Assembly (NCBI GenBank): GCA_022360675.1
Contig: JAKSCJ010000212.1
Span: 1 to 32,171, forward strand
Length of the DNA stretch: 32,171 nucleotides
Direction of reading: 5' to 3'
Source of the DNA: Lysobacterales bacterium
GTDB lineage: Bacteria > Pseudomonadota > Gammaproteobacteria > Xanthomonadales > Wenzhouxiangellaceae
A program made the position numbers and the translations under genes. How positions within the stretch are numbered: the stretch's first letter is position 1; every line of letters starts with the position of its first letter. This document shows, piece after piece, positions 6,137 to 15,260 of the stretch. Below the pieces are notes generated by a model. It made no database searches and was not told the DNA's origin. It saw only the letters and a program-made list of their open reading frames with translations.

Positions 6137-8119
6137 TTAGCGTCGTTGCAAAGCCTGAATCACCGGCTCACCTGCGGCTTTCGGGTTATCGATTAAATCA
6201 GCATCGGAGGGACGAATCTCCACCACTTGCATCATGCCTTGGTCTTCATGGTTCAACACATGACAATGCTGAACAAAGGCACCGGTGAATACGGTATAGC
6301 GTGATTTAAGAAACGCTGGAGGAGGCACACTACCCGCACTGTTTGGTGTTCTTAGCGTATCTTTCCACACCCACTCTTCACCAAGCCCGCCCGTGGAGCC
6401 GTCAACAAACTTACGCTGAACCTGGAACGGATTCACGTGAATATGGAAGGTATGGTTATTCTGATTGGTTTCACCACTCACCGACCACAAGCTTGCCGTA
6501 TCTAAAGTGAGTGAACGCACGTAATCGGCGGAAGCGTTAAAGTTCATACATTGCCAGTCGTCATTGCCATCTTTGCCATCACAAGTCATGTAAACACGCT
6601 TTGGATTACAGCTTGGGTTAGACGCCGGGCATGGTGTACACGAACCACCGATATCAGGACAAGTGTAATTGTTACCCGCTAAAAAATGTACGGTTTGGCG
6701 TTTACCGGTTTGCAATTCAGCCGGTGTTACGTCGTTCAACGGACCAATGGTTGCATAAGGATCGAGCGCACCGGGTTCGTAATGACCATAAACATAGTCT
6801 TGTTTGGCCTGAGCAATTTGGGCAGTCGTTGGTAGTGTGGTGGCATTTGCAGATCCACTAACAATTTTAATTTGCGCCAATACATAGCGATTGGTCACAT
6901 TATTGCCATTCGCCAGCGTTTGGCTCGCATCAACCAAATAATAGGTATCACCCACACTGGCATCGCTAATTTGCGCTAATACATCAACACGATAACCCGG
7001 CGATAAGGTGGCTTTTTGAATAGATGGCATGGTACCTGTGGGTAAGCCATCCAACGCGATCTCGTGTAATGGAATCACTTGAGGGCTCGTGCTCTGGTAG
7101 TCGTTTACCAACTGAGGTTGAATGCCGTCGGTAATACCAGCATGGATAAAGCGCCAGCGCTGCACCTCGTCAACCCTCATCTCAAGCACAGGATAGGCCT
7201 GACCATTCACAAAGACCGGGCGGTTCAATGCCTTATATCCACTCTGCTGTAGATTGCTGTAGTTCTCGATTTCACCATTGGTGTCGTAAGCCAGTTGTTG
7301 AAACACCATGACGCGATCAACCGCGCTGGAAATTTCGGGAATCGCGTCTAAACCCTTATTGGGATCATTCACCAATAAAGTCCCCGCCATACCACTGGAA
7401 ACTTGAATCGTGGTCGAGCCATGAACATGGGCGTGATACCAGAAGGTGCCGGCCACATGATCGGTAGGTAAATCGACCTGTTGAAGATAAGTGGGATCAC
7501 CCGGACCAATCGCAGCAAAGATATTGTCGTGATTCTCTGTCGGATTAACATGCCAACCATGGGTATGTAGATTGGTCACATTAAAGTTACCCGGCTCGTT
7601 GTGGTTGATGCTCAGGTTCTCTGGCGGTATATAGCCAAAGATGGTGGACTGACCACCATGGCTACCCAGTTTATGATGCAGCGCTTTTCCGCCTTTTCGA
7701 CGAACGGCTAAATGCCCCGACTCATCGTCGGGCAAGGTATTGGTAATATTGGCTTGATACTGCAAACCGGGACGCATCAACATCGTGGGCGCGACCGGTC
7801 GGTTATCGTATTTTTCTCCAGCAAACTGCCGTAAGTGCGTTGAACAACCCGCCACTTGAGGCGTTTCATAGCGCACTTGTAGATCGGCAATTAAGCCATT
7901 GTTATTGATAAAGTCATACACCGGAGGGTTTTGAAAATCGGGTGCGGCGGCTAACATGGCCGTGAGCTGATCTTGGGTCGTTTGAACCTCACAGCCATCA
8001 CCTTGCGCTGCACTGGCTGTGTCAAACGCAGCAGTTAGGCCGCAAGTAAAAACCAAGCAGTTTATGGATATTGCTTTTATTAATCGTGAAACGGGCTTTC
8101 TCTTCGTATTCGATATCAT
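6137..8119 (-). CDS. Secreted multicopper oxidase (bilirubin-oxidase/laccase type)
   Basis: A 660-residue exported enzyme with all four copper-ligand motifs: HTHGWH (about residues 185-190), WYHAHVH (229-233 for the His pairs), HTFHIHVNPF (556-565) and HCHVLNHEDQGMM (618-630), the last giving the type-1 copper Cys and Met. Such enzymes oxidise phenols, metal ions or similar donors and reduce oxygen to water. A signal peptide (residues ~1-37, ending DTASA) sends it to the periplasm or outside; no twin-arginine motif is seen. The frame is open to an ATG at 8185, but the start at 8119 has AAGGAG 7 bp upstream and begins right at the signal peptide. Unusual is a Cys-rich insert near residue 490-530 (CPDIGGSCTPCPASNPSCNP) before the last cupredoxin domain. 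Substrate unknown. Confidence 0.93.
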   Translation of the reverse strand: MISNTKRKPVSRLIKAISINCLVFTCGLTAAFDTASAAQGDGCEVQTTQDQLTAMLAAAPDFQNPPVYDFINNNGLIADLQVRYETPQVAGCSTHLRQFAGEKYDNRPVAPTMLMRPGLQYQANITNTLPDDESGHLAVRRKGGKALHHKLGSHGGQSTIFGYIPPENLSINHNEPGNFNVTNLHTHGWHVNPTENHDNIFAAIGPGDPTYLQQVDLPTDHVAGTFWYHAHVHGSTTIQVSSGMAGTLLVNDPNKGLDAIPEISSAVDRVMVFQQLAYDTNGEIENYSNLQQSGYKALNRPVFVNGQAYPVLEMRVDEVQRWRFIHAGITDGIQPQLVNDYQSTSPQVIPLHEIALDGLPTGTMPSIQKATLSPGYRVDVLAQISDASVGDTYYLVDASQTLANGNNVTNRYVLAQIKIVSGSANATTLPTTAQIAQAKQDYVYGHYEPGALDPYATIGPLNDVTPAELQTGKRQTVHFLAGNNYTCPDIGGSCTPCPASNPSCNPKRVYMTCDGKDGNDDWQCMNFNASADYVRSLTLDTASLWSVSGETNQNNHTFHIHVNPFQVQRKFVDGSTGGLGEEWVWKDTLRTPNSAGSVPPPAFLKSRYTVFTGAFVQHCHVLNHEDQGMMQVVEIRPSDADLIDNPKAAGEPVIQALQRR

Positions 8120-8211
8120 GCTGACACTCCTTGCTCGATAGACATTCATGGTCTTCTTCGTGAAGCAAAAGGCGATCCCCGCCATTATTTAAGAAACGCC
8201 AAAACTACGAT

Positions 8212-8334
8212 TCAGTCTAGGGAAAAGACTTCCTTGCCTAGCGCCTCTTTATCTAATTCCTTGATAATCAATGCCGTTGATATCAGATTAAGCTTTTCTA
8301 AATTGACCTTAGCTAATCGTTCCAGATCTTGCAA
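8212..8334 (-). CDS. Possible 40-residue helical peptide upstream of the oxidase gene
   Basis: On the minus strand a frame ending at TGA 8212 reads DLERLAKVNLEKLNLISTAL followed by IIKELDKEALGKEVFSLD, a strongly amphipathic, protein-like sequence. No ATG is present; a TTG at 8334 is the best start and an in-frame TAA lies 6 codons before it. It could be a tiny gene, the tail of a decayed one, or chance. No family recognised. Confidence 0.25.
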   Translation of the reverse strand: MQDLERLAKVNLEKLNLISTALIIKELDKEALGKEVFSLD

Positions 8335-8442
8335 TGAGTTTTGTGACGGTTTTTAGCTATTGTTTAATAAGGCGCTGATTTAATTGTTTTAATTTCTTAT
8401 CGAGGATTGAAGGTTGGTTTCTTGTGTTGGGTGTTAGTTTCG

Positions 8443-8948
8443 GTGGTAACTGTAGTTATCACTTGGATAAGCAAGGCGGTGATTGTTTTGGTTTCGCCAC
8501 CTGAAAGTTTGATGTTTATAGCAACACTGGCGTGTGGCGGCGAGTTCCTTTTTGTGCAGCCAAAAGGAACCAAAAGCTGCTGGTGTGTGGTTAGCAATGC
8601 CCCGGTGTTTTTAATCTTCTCGGCGATCGTGATCAAACGGCATCCTGCCTTTGATCACTGCACTCGCATCCTTGCTCGTGCTCGCCTGCGTTTTGTTGAG
8701 AGCGGTGGGGTGACTAAGGCTCAGTATCCCCACCGACATCAACTAAAACCGTAGGCAATGCTCAGCCAGGACGGCTGAGCAAGTATTCATGGGCTAAGAG
8801 CCCTTGAATACGTGTGCCGTGAGCTTCATGCCAACACATTATTCAAAATAAACATTCAAGGCGCTTTTGGATACTTTTCCCGCTGTTGGGAAAAGTATCT
8901 CGCCGCCGTACCGTGGCATAACAATAGATACATGCCTCAAGGCGGCGA
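8443..8948. repeat. Hairpin-packed non-coding element
   Basis: About 500 bp with a chain of inverted repeats: GTGGTAACT/AGTTATCAC (8443-8462), CGCCAC/GTGGCG (8495-8539), GTTCCTTTT/AAAAGGAAC (8544-8570), GTGATCAAA.GGCA/TGCC.TTTGATCAC (8629-8658), GCTCAGCC/GGCTGAGC (8760-8780), TATTCA.GGGCT/AGCCC.TGAATA (8784-8810), ATACTTTTCCC/GGGAAAAGTAT (8871-8898) and TCGCCGCC/GGCGGCGA (8900-8948). The one longer open frame over it (8407-8754, plus) has no ribosome site and its codons are dictated by the palindromes, so I do not call it a gene. The composition suggests a dispersed repeat or structured RNA element; I cannot test its copy number here. Confidence 0.55.
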
Positions 8949-8987
8949 AACAAAAACCATAAAACACAGCTAAAAATAAAATTCGCC

Positions 8988-9146
8988 TTACTTCAAAATC
9001 AACCACAAAGCATGCAAAACACCGGGAATAAAAAAGAAAATACACAACACAATATTTAATAATAAATGCTTACCTACGCCGGCTTTTAAAAACACAGCCA
9101 CGGGCGGTAATAAAATAGCGAGGATAATTAAAATAACTTTATTCAT
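8988..9146 (-). CDS. Pmp3/YqaE family small membrane protein
   Basis: A 52-residue hydrophobic protein. The sequence carries the Pmp3/YqaE (UPF0057) signature in full: ILAILLPPVAVFLKAGVGKH, then a second membrane segment ending FIPGVLHALWLILK. These proteolipids have two membrane helices and sit in the cytoplasmic membrane; yeast and plant homologues affect membrane potential and salt tolerance, bacterial ones are mostly uncharacterised. The ATG at 9146 is preceded by AGGAAG at a spacing of 6 bp. It stands alone between the hairpin element and the purF terminator. The ~250 bp upstream of it show no other gene. Confidence 0.92.
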   Translation of the reverse strand: MNKVILIILAILLPPVAVFLKAGVGKHLLLNIVLCIFFFIPGVLHALWLILK

Positions 9147-9350
9147 TATGGCTTCCTGTTGATTGTGTTGTGTTTGAACGCAAGAGGTCTTCCCAATGTT
9201 TTTTCTAATGGGTTTTCCTAACGAGCCTCCCCAAAGCAGCGCTAGGATAACCTTAGCAGTGCTTCATACAGAAGACCGAGCATTCAAAATTTGCGTTGTT
9301 TTACAGCTTTAATGGCCTCTGTAACATGGGCTATCTATCTTGCCATAACA

Positions 9351-9377
9351 AAAAAGCCAGCATAGTGCTGGCTTTTT
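9351..9377 (-). terminator. Rho-independent terminator of purF
   Basis: AAAAAGCCAGCA (9351-9362), loop TAG, TGCTGGCTTTTT (9366-9377): a perfect 12-bp stem ending in T5 on either strand, 26 bp after the purF stop. It closes the accD-to-purF gene run. Confidence 0.92.
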
Positions 9378-9402
9378 CAGATTCAATCAACTTAACAATC
9401 AA

Positions 9403-10890
9403 TCACTTCACAACGGTGACTTGTGCCCTCGCGCTTTTTTGCGCATCGGAGCGTTCTTGCTCTAAGCGTTGTAAGTAAGATTCATCAACCCCGGTGATGT
9501 ACTCGCCGGTGAAGCATGAGGTATCGAACTGTTGGATTTTGCTGTTGCCTTCTTGGCAGGCTTTGATGAGATCTTCTAAATCTTGGTAGATGAGTTTATC
9601 GGCACCGATGATTTGACAGACTTCATCGACGCTGCGGCCCGAGGCAATGAGTTCGCTGGTGGCTGGCATGTCGATACCGTACACATTAGCGTAGCGAACC
9701 GGTGGCGCGGCGGAGGCTAGATAAACTTTCTTCGCGCCGGCTTCGCGGGCCATTTCGATGATTTGTTTCGAAGTGGTGCCCCGTACAATGGAGTCGTCCA
9801 CTAGCAGTACGTTTTTGTTCTTAAACTCCAAGGGAATAGCGTTTAATTTACGTTGTACTGAACGGCTACGTTCGGCCTGACCTGGCATGATAAAGGTACG
9901 GCCCACATAGCGATTTTTCACAAAGCCTTCGCGATATTTCACACCCAGCTCATACGCCAAAGGCAAAGCCGAGGTACGGCTGGTGTCGGGAATGGGAATT
10001 ACCACATCGATATCATGATCGGGCCAGGTGCGTTTGATTTTCTCGGCCAGGGTTTCGCCCATGCGCAAGCGGGCTTTGTAGACCGAGATATCGTCCATCA
10101 TGGAATCGGGACGCGCGAAGTAAACGTACTCGAAAATACACGGCGCGTGTAGACGCTGGATATTGCTTTGGTGGCGATGCAGCTCGCCGGCTTCGCTAAT
10201 AAACACCGACTCGCCGGGCGCTAAATCGCCGATGAGTTGGAAGTCTAAGGTATCTAAGGCCACGCTTTCGGAGGCCACCATGTATTCTTTGCCGCCGTGC
10301 ACGCTTTCGCGCTGCCCCAACACCAGAGGACGAATACCGTTGGGATCACGAAAAGCCAAAATACCTTGACCCACAATGGTGGCCACCACGGCGTAACCAC
10401 CCAGGCAACGTTGATGAACGGCATCCACCGCTTTAAAGACTTGCTCGGGGCTGAAGGCGTCGTCGTATTCTTCTAACTCGTGGGCCAATACATTGAGTAA
10501 AGCCTCGGAATCAGATTCAGTATTTAGATGGCGACGGTCGCTTTTAAACAATTCTTCACGCAGGGCCTGGGTGTTCACCAAGTTACCGTTATGTGCCAAG
10601 GCAATGCCATAGGGTGAATTCACATACAGTGGCTGGGCTTCGTCGGGGCGATCGCTACCGGCCGTTGGGTAACGCGCGTGGCCAATACCACAATGCCCTT
10701 TAAGCTCGGTGGAGGCATCACCTTTGAACACATCGCGCACTAATCCGGCAGCGCGGCGCAGGAAGATACGATCGCCATCCAGGGTAGCGATACCGGCCGC
10801 ATCCTGGCCTCTGTGTTGGAGCACCATCAGGGCATCGCACAATTTGGCTGCCACTGGTTCACGGCCCACAATACCAACAATCCCGCACAT
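9403..10890 (-). CDS. purF: Amidophosphoribosyltransferase
   Basis: PurF makes phosphoribosylamine from PRPP and glutamine, the first committed step of purine synthesis, in the cytoplasm. The 495-residue protein starts MCGIVGIVG, so Cys2 is the N-terminal glutaminase nucleophile with no propeptide. [10 protein letters not shown] and AHNGNLVNT belong to the class-II glutaminase domain (roughly residues 2-235). The PRPP-binding loop [14 protein letters not shown] is in the phosphoribosyltransferase half. Length matches the gammaproteobacterial enzyme. It starts 3 bp after cvpA, the conserved cvpA-purF pair, and is the last gene of the run before a terminator. Confidence 0.98.
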   Translation of the reverse strand: MCGIVGIVGREPVAAKLCDALMVLQHRGQDAAGIATLDGDRIFLRRAAGLVRDVFKGDASTELKGHCGIGHARYPTAGSDRPDEAQPLYVNSPYGIALAHNGNLVNTQALREELFKSDRRHLNTESDSEALLNVLAHELEEYDDAFSPEQVFKAVDAVHQRCLGGYAVVATIVGQGILAFRDPNGIRPLVLGQRESVHGGKEYMVASESVALDTLDFQLIGDLAPGESVFISEAGELHRHQSNIQRLHAPCIFEYVYFARPDSMMDDISVYKARLRMGETLAEKIKRTWPDHDIDVVIPIPDTSRTSALPLAYELGVKYREGFVKNRYVGRTFIMPGQAERSRSVQRKLNAIPLEFKNKNVLLVDDSIVRGTTSKQIIEMAREAGAKKVYLASAAPPVRYANVYGIDMPATSELIASGRSVDEVCQIIGADKLIYQDLEDLIKACQEGNSKIQQFDTSCFTGEYITGVDESYLQRLEQERSDAQKSARAQVTVVK

Positions 10891-10893
10891 GAT

Positions 10894-11430
10894 TTAACTC
10901 TCGTTCACAAGCACGCCGGCCTCTACCCCCTCACTGGGGAGATACTGCCGGACTGGTTGAGGAAGCCAGGACTCCGCTGTTTCCGCGACTCGTTCAAAAT
11001 GAGGCAGCAGTTTCGATTCCTGCCACCAGGGATCCTGAGGAAACGGGGTAAAACGCGCTAATAAAACCGCGATACCCACAATGGCCACACCACGGGCCAA
11101 ACCAAACACCATACCCACCATACGGTCGGTCGGTGCAAGGCCGGTGGTGGCAATCAAACGGCCCATAAGCCAGGTCAGTAAACCACCCACCACCAAGACC
11201 ACAAGAAAGATGGCAGCGAAGGCAATCACCACACGCATAGAGGGCACATCTACTGCATGAGTTAGCAATTCAGCACCGGGTGCCACGCCCATGTAGGCCA
11301 GGGTAATGGCCGCTGTCCATACGGCAATAGACATCACTTCACGAATAAAACCGCGCAAGATGCCCACCAAGATGGAGACACCCAATACGCCCAAAATGAC
11401 GTAGTCAGCCCAGTTCAATAGGGTATTCAA
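10894..11430 (-). CDS. cvpA: CvpA family membrane protein
   Basis: A 178-residue inner-membrane protein with four predicted membrane segments. The N-terminal WADYVILGVLGVSILVGILR followed by GFIREVMSIAVW is the CvpA family signature. In E. coli it is needed for colicin V production and contributes to envelope stress tolerance; the molecular function is unclear. The last ~35 residues (PWWQESKLLPHFERVAETAE and on) are a cytoplasmic or periplasmic tail typical of the family. Lies 3 bp before purF and 99 bp after the dedD-like gene. Confidence 0.95.
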   Translation of the reverse strand: MNTLLNWADYVILGVLGVSILVGILRGFIREVMSIAVWTAAITLAYMGVAPGAELLTHAVDVPSMRVVIAFAAIFLVVLVVGGLLTWLMGRLIATTGLAPTDRMVGMVFGLARGVAIVGIAVLLARFTPFPQDPWWQESKLLPHFERVAETAESWLPQPVRQYLPSEGVEAGVLVNES

Positions 11431-11529
11431 GCCGTTATTCCTAGCATGAAGGTGGCGGCCAAAGAGAGGTTGGTACGCTTGCTGTTGGCGCTAATGTTTT
11501 GCGTGGCTGCAGCGATATTCATTCGACTA

Positions 11530-12738
11530 TTATAAATAATCGACTAAGATGCCTTTAACACTGAGTTCGCGCTCGATGCGATCGCGGGTAGACGTGGCAT
11601 CGTTACGACTCAACAGCGGGCCCACTTTCACCAGATAGCGGGTACCTTGCTCGCGGTCCACACGCTCAACAAAAGCGGGATATCCGGCATCGCGCAGGCG
11701 AGCTTGCATGCGATCTGCATTATCGGAACCGGCAAAGCTACCTAGTTGCACCGCAAAACGCTCTAAGCCATCGTTGACCGAACGCGGCTCACTATTGCGG
11801 CTAGGGTTGCGCACCGGTGTACTACTGACCGCTGCGGGCGCAGGCTTTGTGGTGCTGGCGGCTACTTGCTTAGCCGTTTCATTTTGTGGTGCCACAGGAC
11901 GCGGGCGCAAATCGGGGATATCGCCCGAAATACGCGCGCCAGCGGCGGTGGCCGCTTGTTGATTAGAAAACGGACCCACGCGTACTCGATGTAGAGGCGA
12001 ACCGCCACGATAAACCGTATCGAGATTGGGGTTGTAGCCCATTTCGCGCAGTCGTTTAGCTAAGCGTGAAGCGTTTTCAGCTGCACCAAAGCTGGCAACC
12101 TGTAGTGACCATTCGTCGTCGGGAATGCGGCCACTGGCTTGGTTTTCGTTGGGCGTTAGCAGGCTGGCGGCGGCATTGGTGGCCACCGGTGGGCTGTTAT
12201 TAATAATGGTGTCTTGGCGTGACTGCTCATCGCTGGTGTCAGTCGTATTGGCGGGCGGCGTGTTTTGCGCCACGGCAGCGGTGTTATCAGTACTGGAGCT
12301 GCGATTAGCGCTGTTGTTTGGCGTTGTATTTGTCGCGCCACTGGGAGCCGCTGTGCTGGCAGAGGTGTTGTCGTTAGCAGTGTTATTCGCATCGGGTCGG
12401 CGCATGGCCACACCCACATCCTGCACGATTTGATCGGCAGCAGAACCAGTGTTGCTGGCAGGCGGATTGTTGCGGTTACGCGGCTCGGGGGCGGGATAAC
12501 GATTAGGTGGTGGCGTGTTATTGGGCACCGGACGGTCACTGGCTACCGCTTCGTCGACGTTATCGTCGGGCACCGGAATACGCCGAGTACGCACCGGCGC
12601 TTGCGGCTGCGGTGGAATATTTAAGCTGGCGGTATCGTCTTCCTGAACTGGTTCATCCAGCAACATGGGGACAAAAATAACTGCCAGTGCAATCAAAATA
12701 CTGGCGCCGATAAGGCGTTGTTTCAGTGCTTGATCCAT
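11530..12738 (-). CDS. dedD: DedD-like protein with two SPOR domains
   Basis: A 402-residue inner-membrane protein. LKQRLIGASILIALAVIFVP (residues 5-24) is the DedD-type membrane anchor. About 180 residues of Asn/Thr/Pro/Ala-rich linker follow, and then two SPOR repeats: EWSLQVASFGAAENASRLAK (from ~209 to 275) and RFAVQLGSFAGSDNADRMQA (from ~327 to 402). SPOR domains bind glycan strands lacking stem peptides at the division site; E. coli DedD has one such domain and helps septal peptidoglycan synthesis. The position between folC and cvpA is where dedD sits in E. coli and Pseudomonas, which supports the name. Two SPOR copies are uncommon for this position. The low-complexity linker explains the many false frames on the other strand. 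Confidence 0.88.
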   Translation of the reverse strand: MDQALKQRLIGASILIALAVIFVPMLLDEPVQEDDTASLNIPPQPQAPVRTRRIPVPDDNVDEAVASDRPVPNNTPPPNRYPAPEPRNRNNPPASNTGSAADQIVQDVGVAMRRPDANNTANDNTSASTAAPSGATNTTPNNSANRSSSTDNTAAVAQNTPPANTTDTSDEQSRQDTIINNSPPVATNAAASLLTPNENQASGRIPDDEWSLQVASFGAAENASRLAKRLREMGYNPNLDTVYRGGSPLHRVRVGPFSNQQAATAAGARISGDIPDLRPRPVAPQNETAKQVAASTTKPAPAAVSSTPVRNPSRNSEPRSVNDGLERFAVQLGSFAGSDNADRMQARLRDAGYPAFVERVDREQGTRYLVKVGPLLSRNDATSTRDRIERELSVKGILVDYL

Positions 12739-12750
12739 AGGTTCCCGATG

Positions 12751-14097
12751 TTATTCCGCGTGCTCCAGATGCAGCGCCGCCGCCGCAGCTGCCACCGTGA
12801 GAAACGAGCCGCAAACAACGATGAAATCATCATTTTTTGCCGCACTTAGCGCTGCTTGCAACGCTTCTGCAATGGATTGTAACCCGTGCACCGATTGTTC
12901 GATACCTGATTCGGCCAAGCCTTGCTGTAATTCACCTAAGCTGCGCCCCCGCGACCCGCTTAATGGAGCGATATACCATTCACTCACCAGCGTGCGTAAG
13001 GGGGGTAACATTGCCGCCAAATCTTTATCACCCAGAGCACTGAACACCATCAACACCCGGCGCTGCGGGCTTAAGCTCTGGCTCTGCAAGTATTCTGCCA
13101 AAGCCTTGGCGCCATCGGCATTGTGGGCGACATCTAACAGCAGATTAGTGCTGCTTGCAGTGCCGTTTTCTGCCAGATCCGAATACCTCACCCACTGCAA
13201 ACGCCCAAGCATCTCAGCGCTTCGCAAGCCCTGAGCCATAGCGTTTTCATTAATTGGCAAGGTATTTTGTAGTTGGAGCACCGCCATAAGTGCCGCAGCC
13301 GCGTTATCGAGCTGGTGTTGGCCCGGCAATGCAGGTAGTGGAAGGCGGAATGCCTCGGAATCCACACCATTTTGAAACTGCCAAGTGTCCTCGGCATCAT
13401 TCCATTGCCAGTCAAAATCTCGGCCTAGCGCTAACAACTCCGCACCGATATCCTGCGCATGCAGGGCTAATGATTGCGGAAGATCTTGCTGACCAAAAAT
13501 GGCTGCTCGTTGGGTACGGTATACGCCTGCTTTTTCCCGAGCGATGGTTTCGCGATCGTCACCCAGCCAATCTTGATGATCCAAGCCCACGTTGGTCACC
13601 ACCGCCACATCGGCATCAATGAGGTTCACCGCATCTAAGCGACCGCCCAAGCCGACTTCGAGAATCATCACGTCTAAACTGGCCTGCTGGAACACATAAA
13701 AGGCCGCTAAGGTGCCGTATTCGAAGTAGGTCAGCGGAATCTCGCCACGGGCTTGTTCGATGGCTTCAAAAGCTTGCACCATCTGCGCATCGGCAACCGG
13801 CGCATCGTTTACTTTCACGCGCTCGCAGTAATGCCACAAATGCGGCGAAGCATAGACACCCGTGCGATAACCGGCGGTGCGGTAAATCGCTGCCAACATG
13901 GCGCAGGTGGAGCCTTTACCATTGGTGCCCGCCACGGTAATGATCTGGGGTCGCACCGCATTGGGAGAGAGAAAAGATAATTGAAGCCGTTGAGCGACCT
14001 GACGCAGGCGCGTCAGGCCCAGCTCAATCTCGCTGGGATGCAGGGATTCAATGCGCTGCAACCAAGATTGCAGCGCTGCCGATTCAGACTGAATCAC
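12751..14097 (-). CDS. folC: Bifunctional dihydrofolate/folylpolyglutamate synthase
   Basis: FolC adds glutamate to dihydropteroate and then more glutamates to reduced folates. The 448-residue protein has the ATP-binding loop TVAGTNGKGSTC (residues 54-65), the Mur-ligase-type YASPHLWHYCERVKVND, GGRLDAVN and VVTNVGLDHQDWLGD motifs, and the C-terminal LLDVAHNADGA. Length is typical. It starts 13 bp after accD and stops 12 bp before the dedD-like gene, in the conserved accD-folC-dedD order. Confidence 0.97.
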   Translation of the reverse strand: MIQSESAALQSWLQRIESLHPSEIELGLTRLRQVAQRLQLSFLSPNAVRPQIITVAGTNGKGSTCAMLAAIYRTAGYRTGVYASPHLWHYCERVKVNDAPVADAQMVQAFEAIEQARGEIPLTYFEYGTLAAFYVFQQASLDVMILEVGLGGRLDAVNLIDADVAVVTNVGLDHQDWLGDDRETIAREKAGVYRTQRAAIFGQQDLPQSLALHAQDIGAELLALGRDFDWQWNDAEDTWQFQNGVDSEAFRLPLPALPGQHQLDNAAAALMAVLQLQNTLPINENAMAQGLRSAEMLGRLQWVRYSDLAENGTASSTNLLLDVAHNADGAKALAEYLQSQSLSPQRRVLMVFSALGDKDLAAMLPPLRTLVSEWYIAPLSGSRGRSLGELQQGLAESGIEQSVHGLQSIAEALQAALSAAKNDDFIVVCGSFLTVAAAAAALHLEHAE

Positions 14098-14110
14098 GCC
14101 GATGTTTCAC

Positions 14111-15031
14111 CTAAGCGTTAACGCTGGGTTCGCCACCGGCATCAACTGCGGTTTCAGCAACCGCATGAGCGGGAGCCGATGCGGGCAACATGAGATTCAG
14201 CAAGCTGGTGATGCGATCGCGCATATCGCGACGATCCACAATCATGTCGATGGCACCTTTATCCAGCAAAAACTCGGAACGTTGGAAACCTTCGGGTAGT
14301 TTCTCACGCACCGTTTGCTCGATCACCCGAGGACCGGCAAAGCCGATTAAAGCGCCGGGCTCACCAATATTAATATCACCCAACATGGCCAAACTGGCGG
14401 TCACACCACCGGTGGTGGGGTTGGTGAGTACCGAAATATAAGGCAAGCCAGCTTCGGCCATGCGCGCAAGTCCAGCACTGGTTTTACCCATCTGCATCAG
14501 CGACAACAAACCTTCTTGCATGCGTGCACCGCCACTGGCGGCGAAGCAGATTAACGGCATTTTGTGCTCTAAGCAGACTTCTACAGCGGCCATAAAACGT
14601 TGGCCCACAACAGAACCCATCGAACCACCCATAAAGGCGAATTCAAAAGCACAAGCGGCCACCGGGCGGCCATTTAAAGTGCCCGACATGGCGACCAGCG
14701 CATCGGTTTCGCCAGTTTTCTTTTGGCTGATGGTGATGCGATCGCGATATTTTTTACTGTCGCGGAATTTCAGCGCATCCACCGGATGCAGCTTGGTGGC
14801 TAATTCCACGCGGCCTTCGGCGTCTAAGAAACCGTCTAAACGTTGCCGTGCACTGAGTCGTCCATGATGACCACATTTGGGGCACACCCCCACATTGCGT
14901 TCCAGTTCAGGCTGGTACAGCACCGCCTCGCACTTTGTGCATTTTGTCCAGACACCATCGGGAACGGTTCGCTTGGTGCCACCTTGGGTGGTGCGGATCC
15001 GCCCCGTCATTAATTTTTGGAACCAACTCAT
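14111..15031 (-). CDS. accD: Acetyl-CoA carboxylase carboxyltransferase subunit beta
   Basis: AccD pairs with AccA to move the carboxyl group from biotin to acetyl-CoA, giving malonyl-CoA for fatty acid synthesis. The 306-residue product begins [10 protein letters not shown] and has the four-cysteine zinc ribbon (C31, C34, C50, C53) followed by the carboxyltransferase fold with [21 protein letters not shown] and [12 protein letters not shown]. The frame is open to 15106, but the ATG at 15031 gives the standard N-terminus and has AGG about 9 bp upstream. The BirA enzyme at the left end of the window would biotinylate the partner subunit AccB. First gene of the accD-folC-dedD-cvpA-purF run. Confidence 0.98.
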   Translation of the reverse strand: MSWFQKLMTGRIRTTQGGTKRTVPDGVWTKCTKCEAVLYQPELERNVGVCPKCGHHGRLSARQRLDGFLDAEGRVELATKLHPVDALKFRDSKKYRDRITISQKKTGETDALVAMSGTLNGRPVAACAFEFAFMGGSMGSVVGQRFMAAVEVCLEHKMPLICFAASGGARMQEGLLSLMQMGKTSAGLARMAEAGLPYISVLTNPTTGGVTASLAMLGDINIGEPGALIGFAGPRVIEQTVREKLPEGFQRSEFLLDKGAIDMIVDRRDMRDRITSLLNLMLPASAPAHAVAETAVDAGGEPSVNA

Positions 15032-15131
15032 TAAAAGCCTAACCTTGAGCAGGCAACAGAAACCTTGCGGCCTGTTGCATTCAAACAGGACGTTGGCATG
15101 ACACACATCAGCAACGCGCCCTTGGAGCTTG

Positions 15132-15154
15132 CGCCCCGAAATGATATCGGGGCG
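15132..15154. terminator. Hairpin between trpA and accD
   Basis: CGCCCCGA (15132-15139) and TCGGGGCG (15147-15154) form a perfect 8-bp stem with a 7-nt loop, about 107 bp after trpA. On the minus strand no T-run follows, so it may attenuate rather than fully stop transcription. The rest of the 229-bp gap shows no gene and presumably carries the accD promoter. Confidence 0.45.
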
Positions 15155-15260
15155 TTCATTTATTCATATGTGGCGCCTGCATACGCAAGCATCAATGGAT
15201 TGATTAGAATAAGCTTTCAGGCGCTCGGGATGAAGCCTTTAGCGTCATTTTTTAGCGCAT

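Noticed and set aside
8407-8754. 115-codon plus-strand open frame in the hairpin region
   Set aside because: No ribosome site, no family features, and its sequence is dictated by palindromes; treated as non-coding.
12125-12624. Open frames opposite or within the dedD-like linker
   Set aside because: They arise from the biased Asn/Thr/Ala codons of the real gene.
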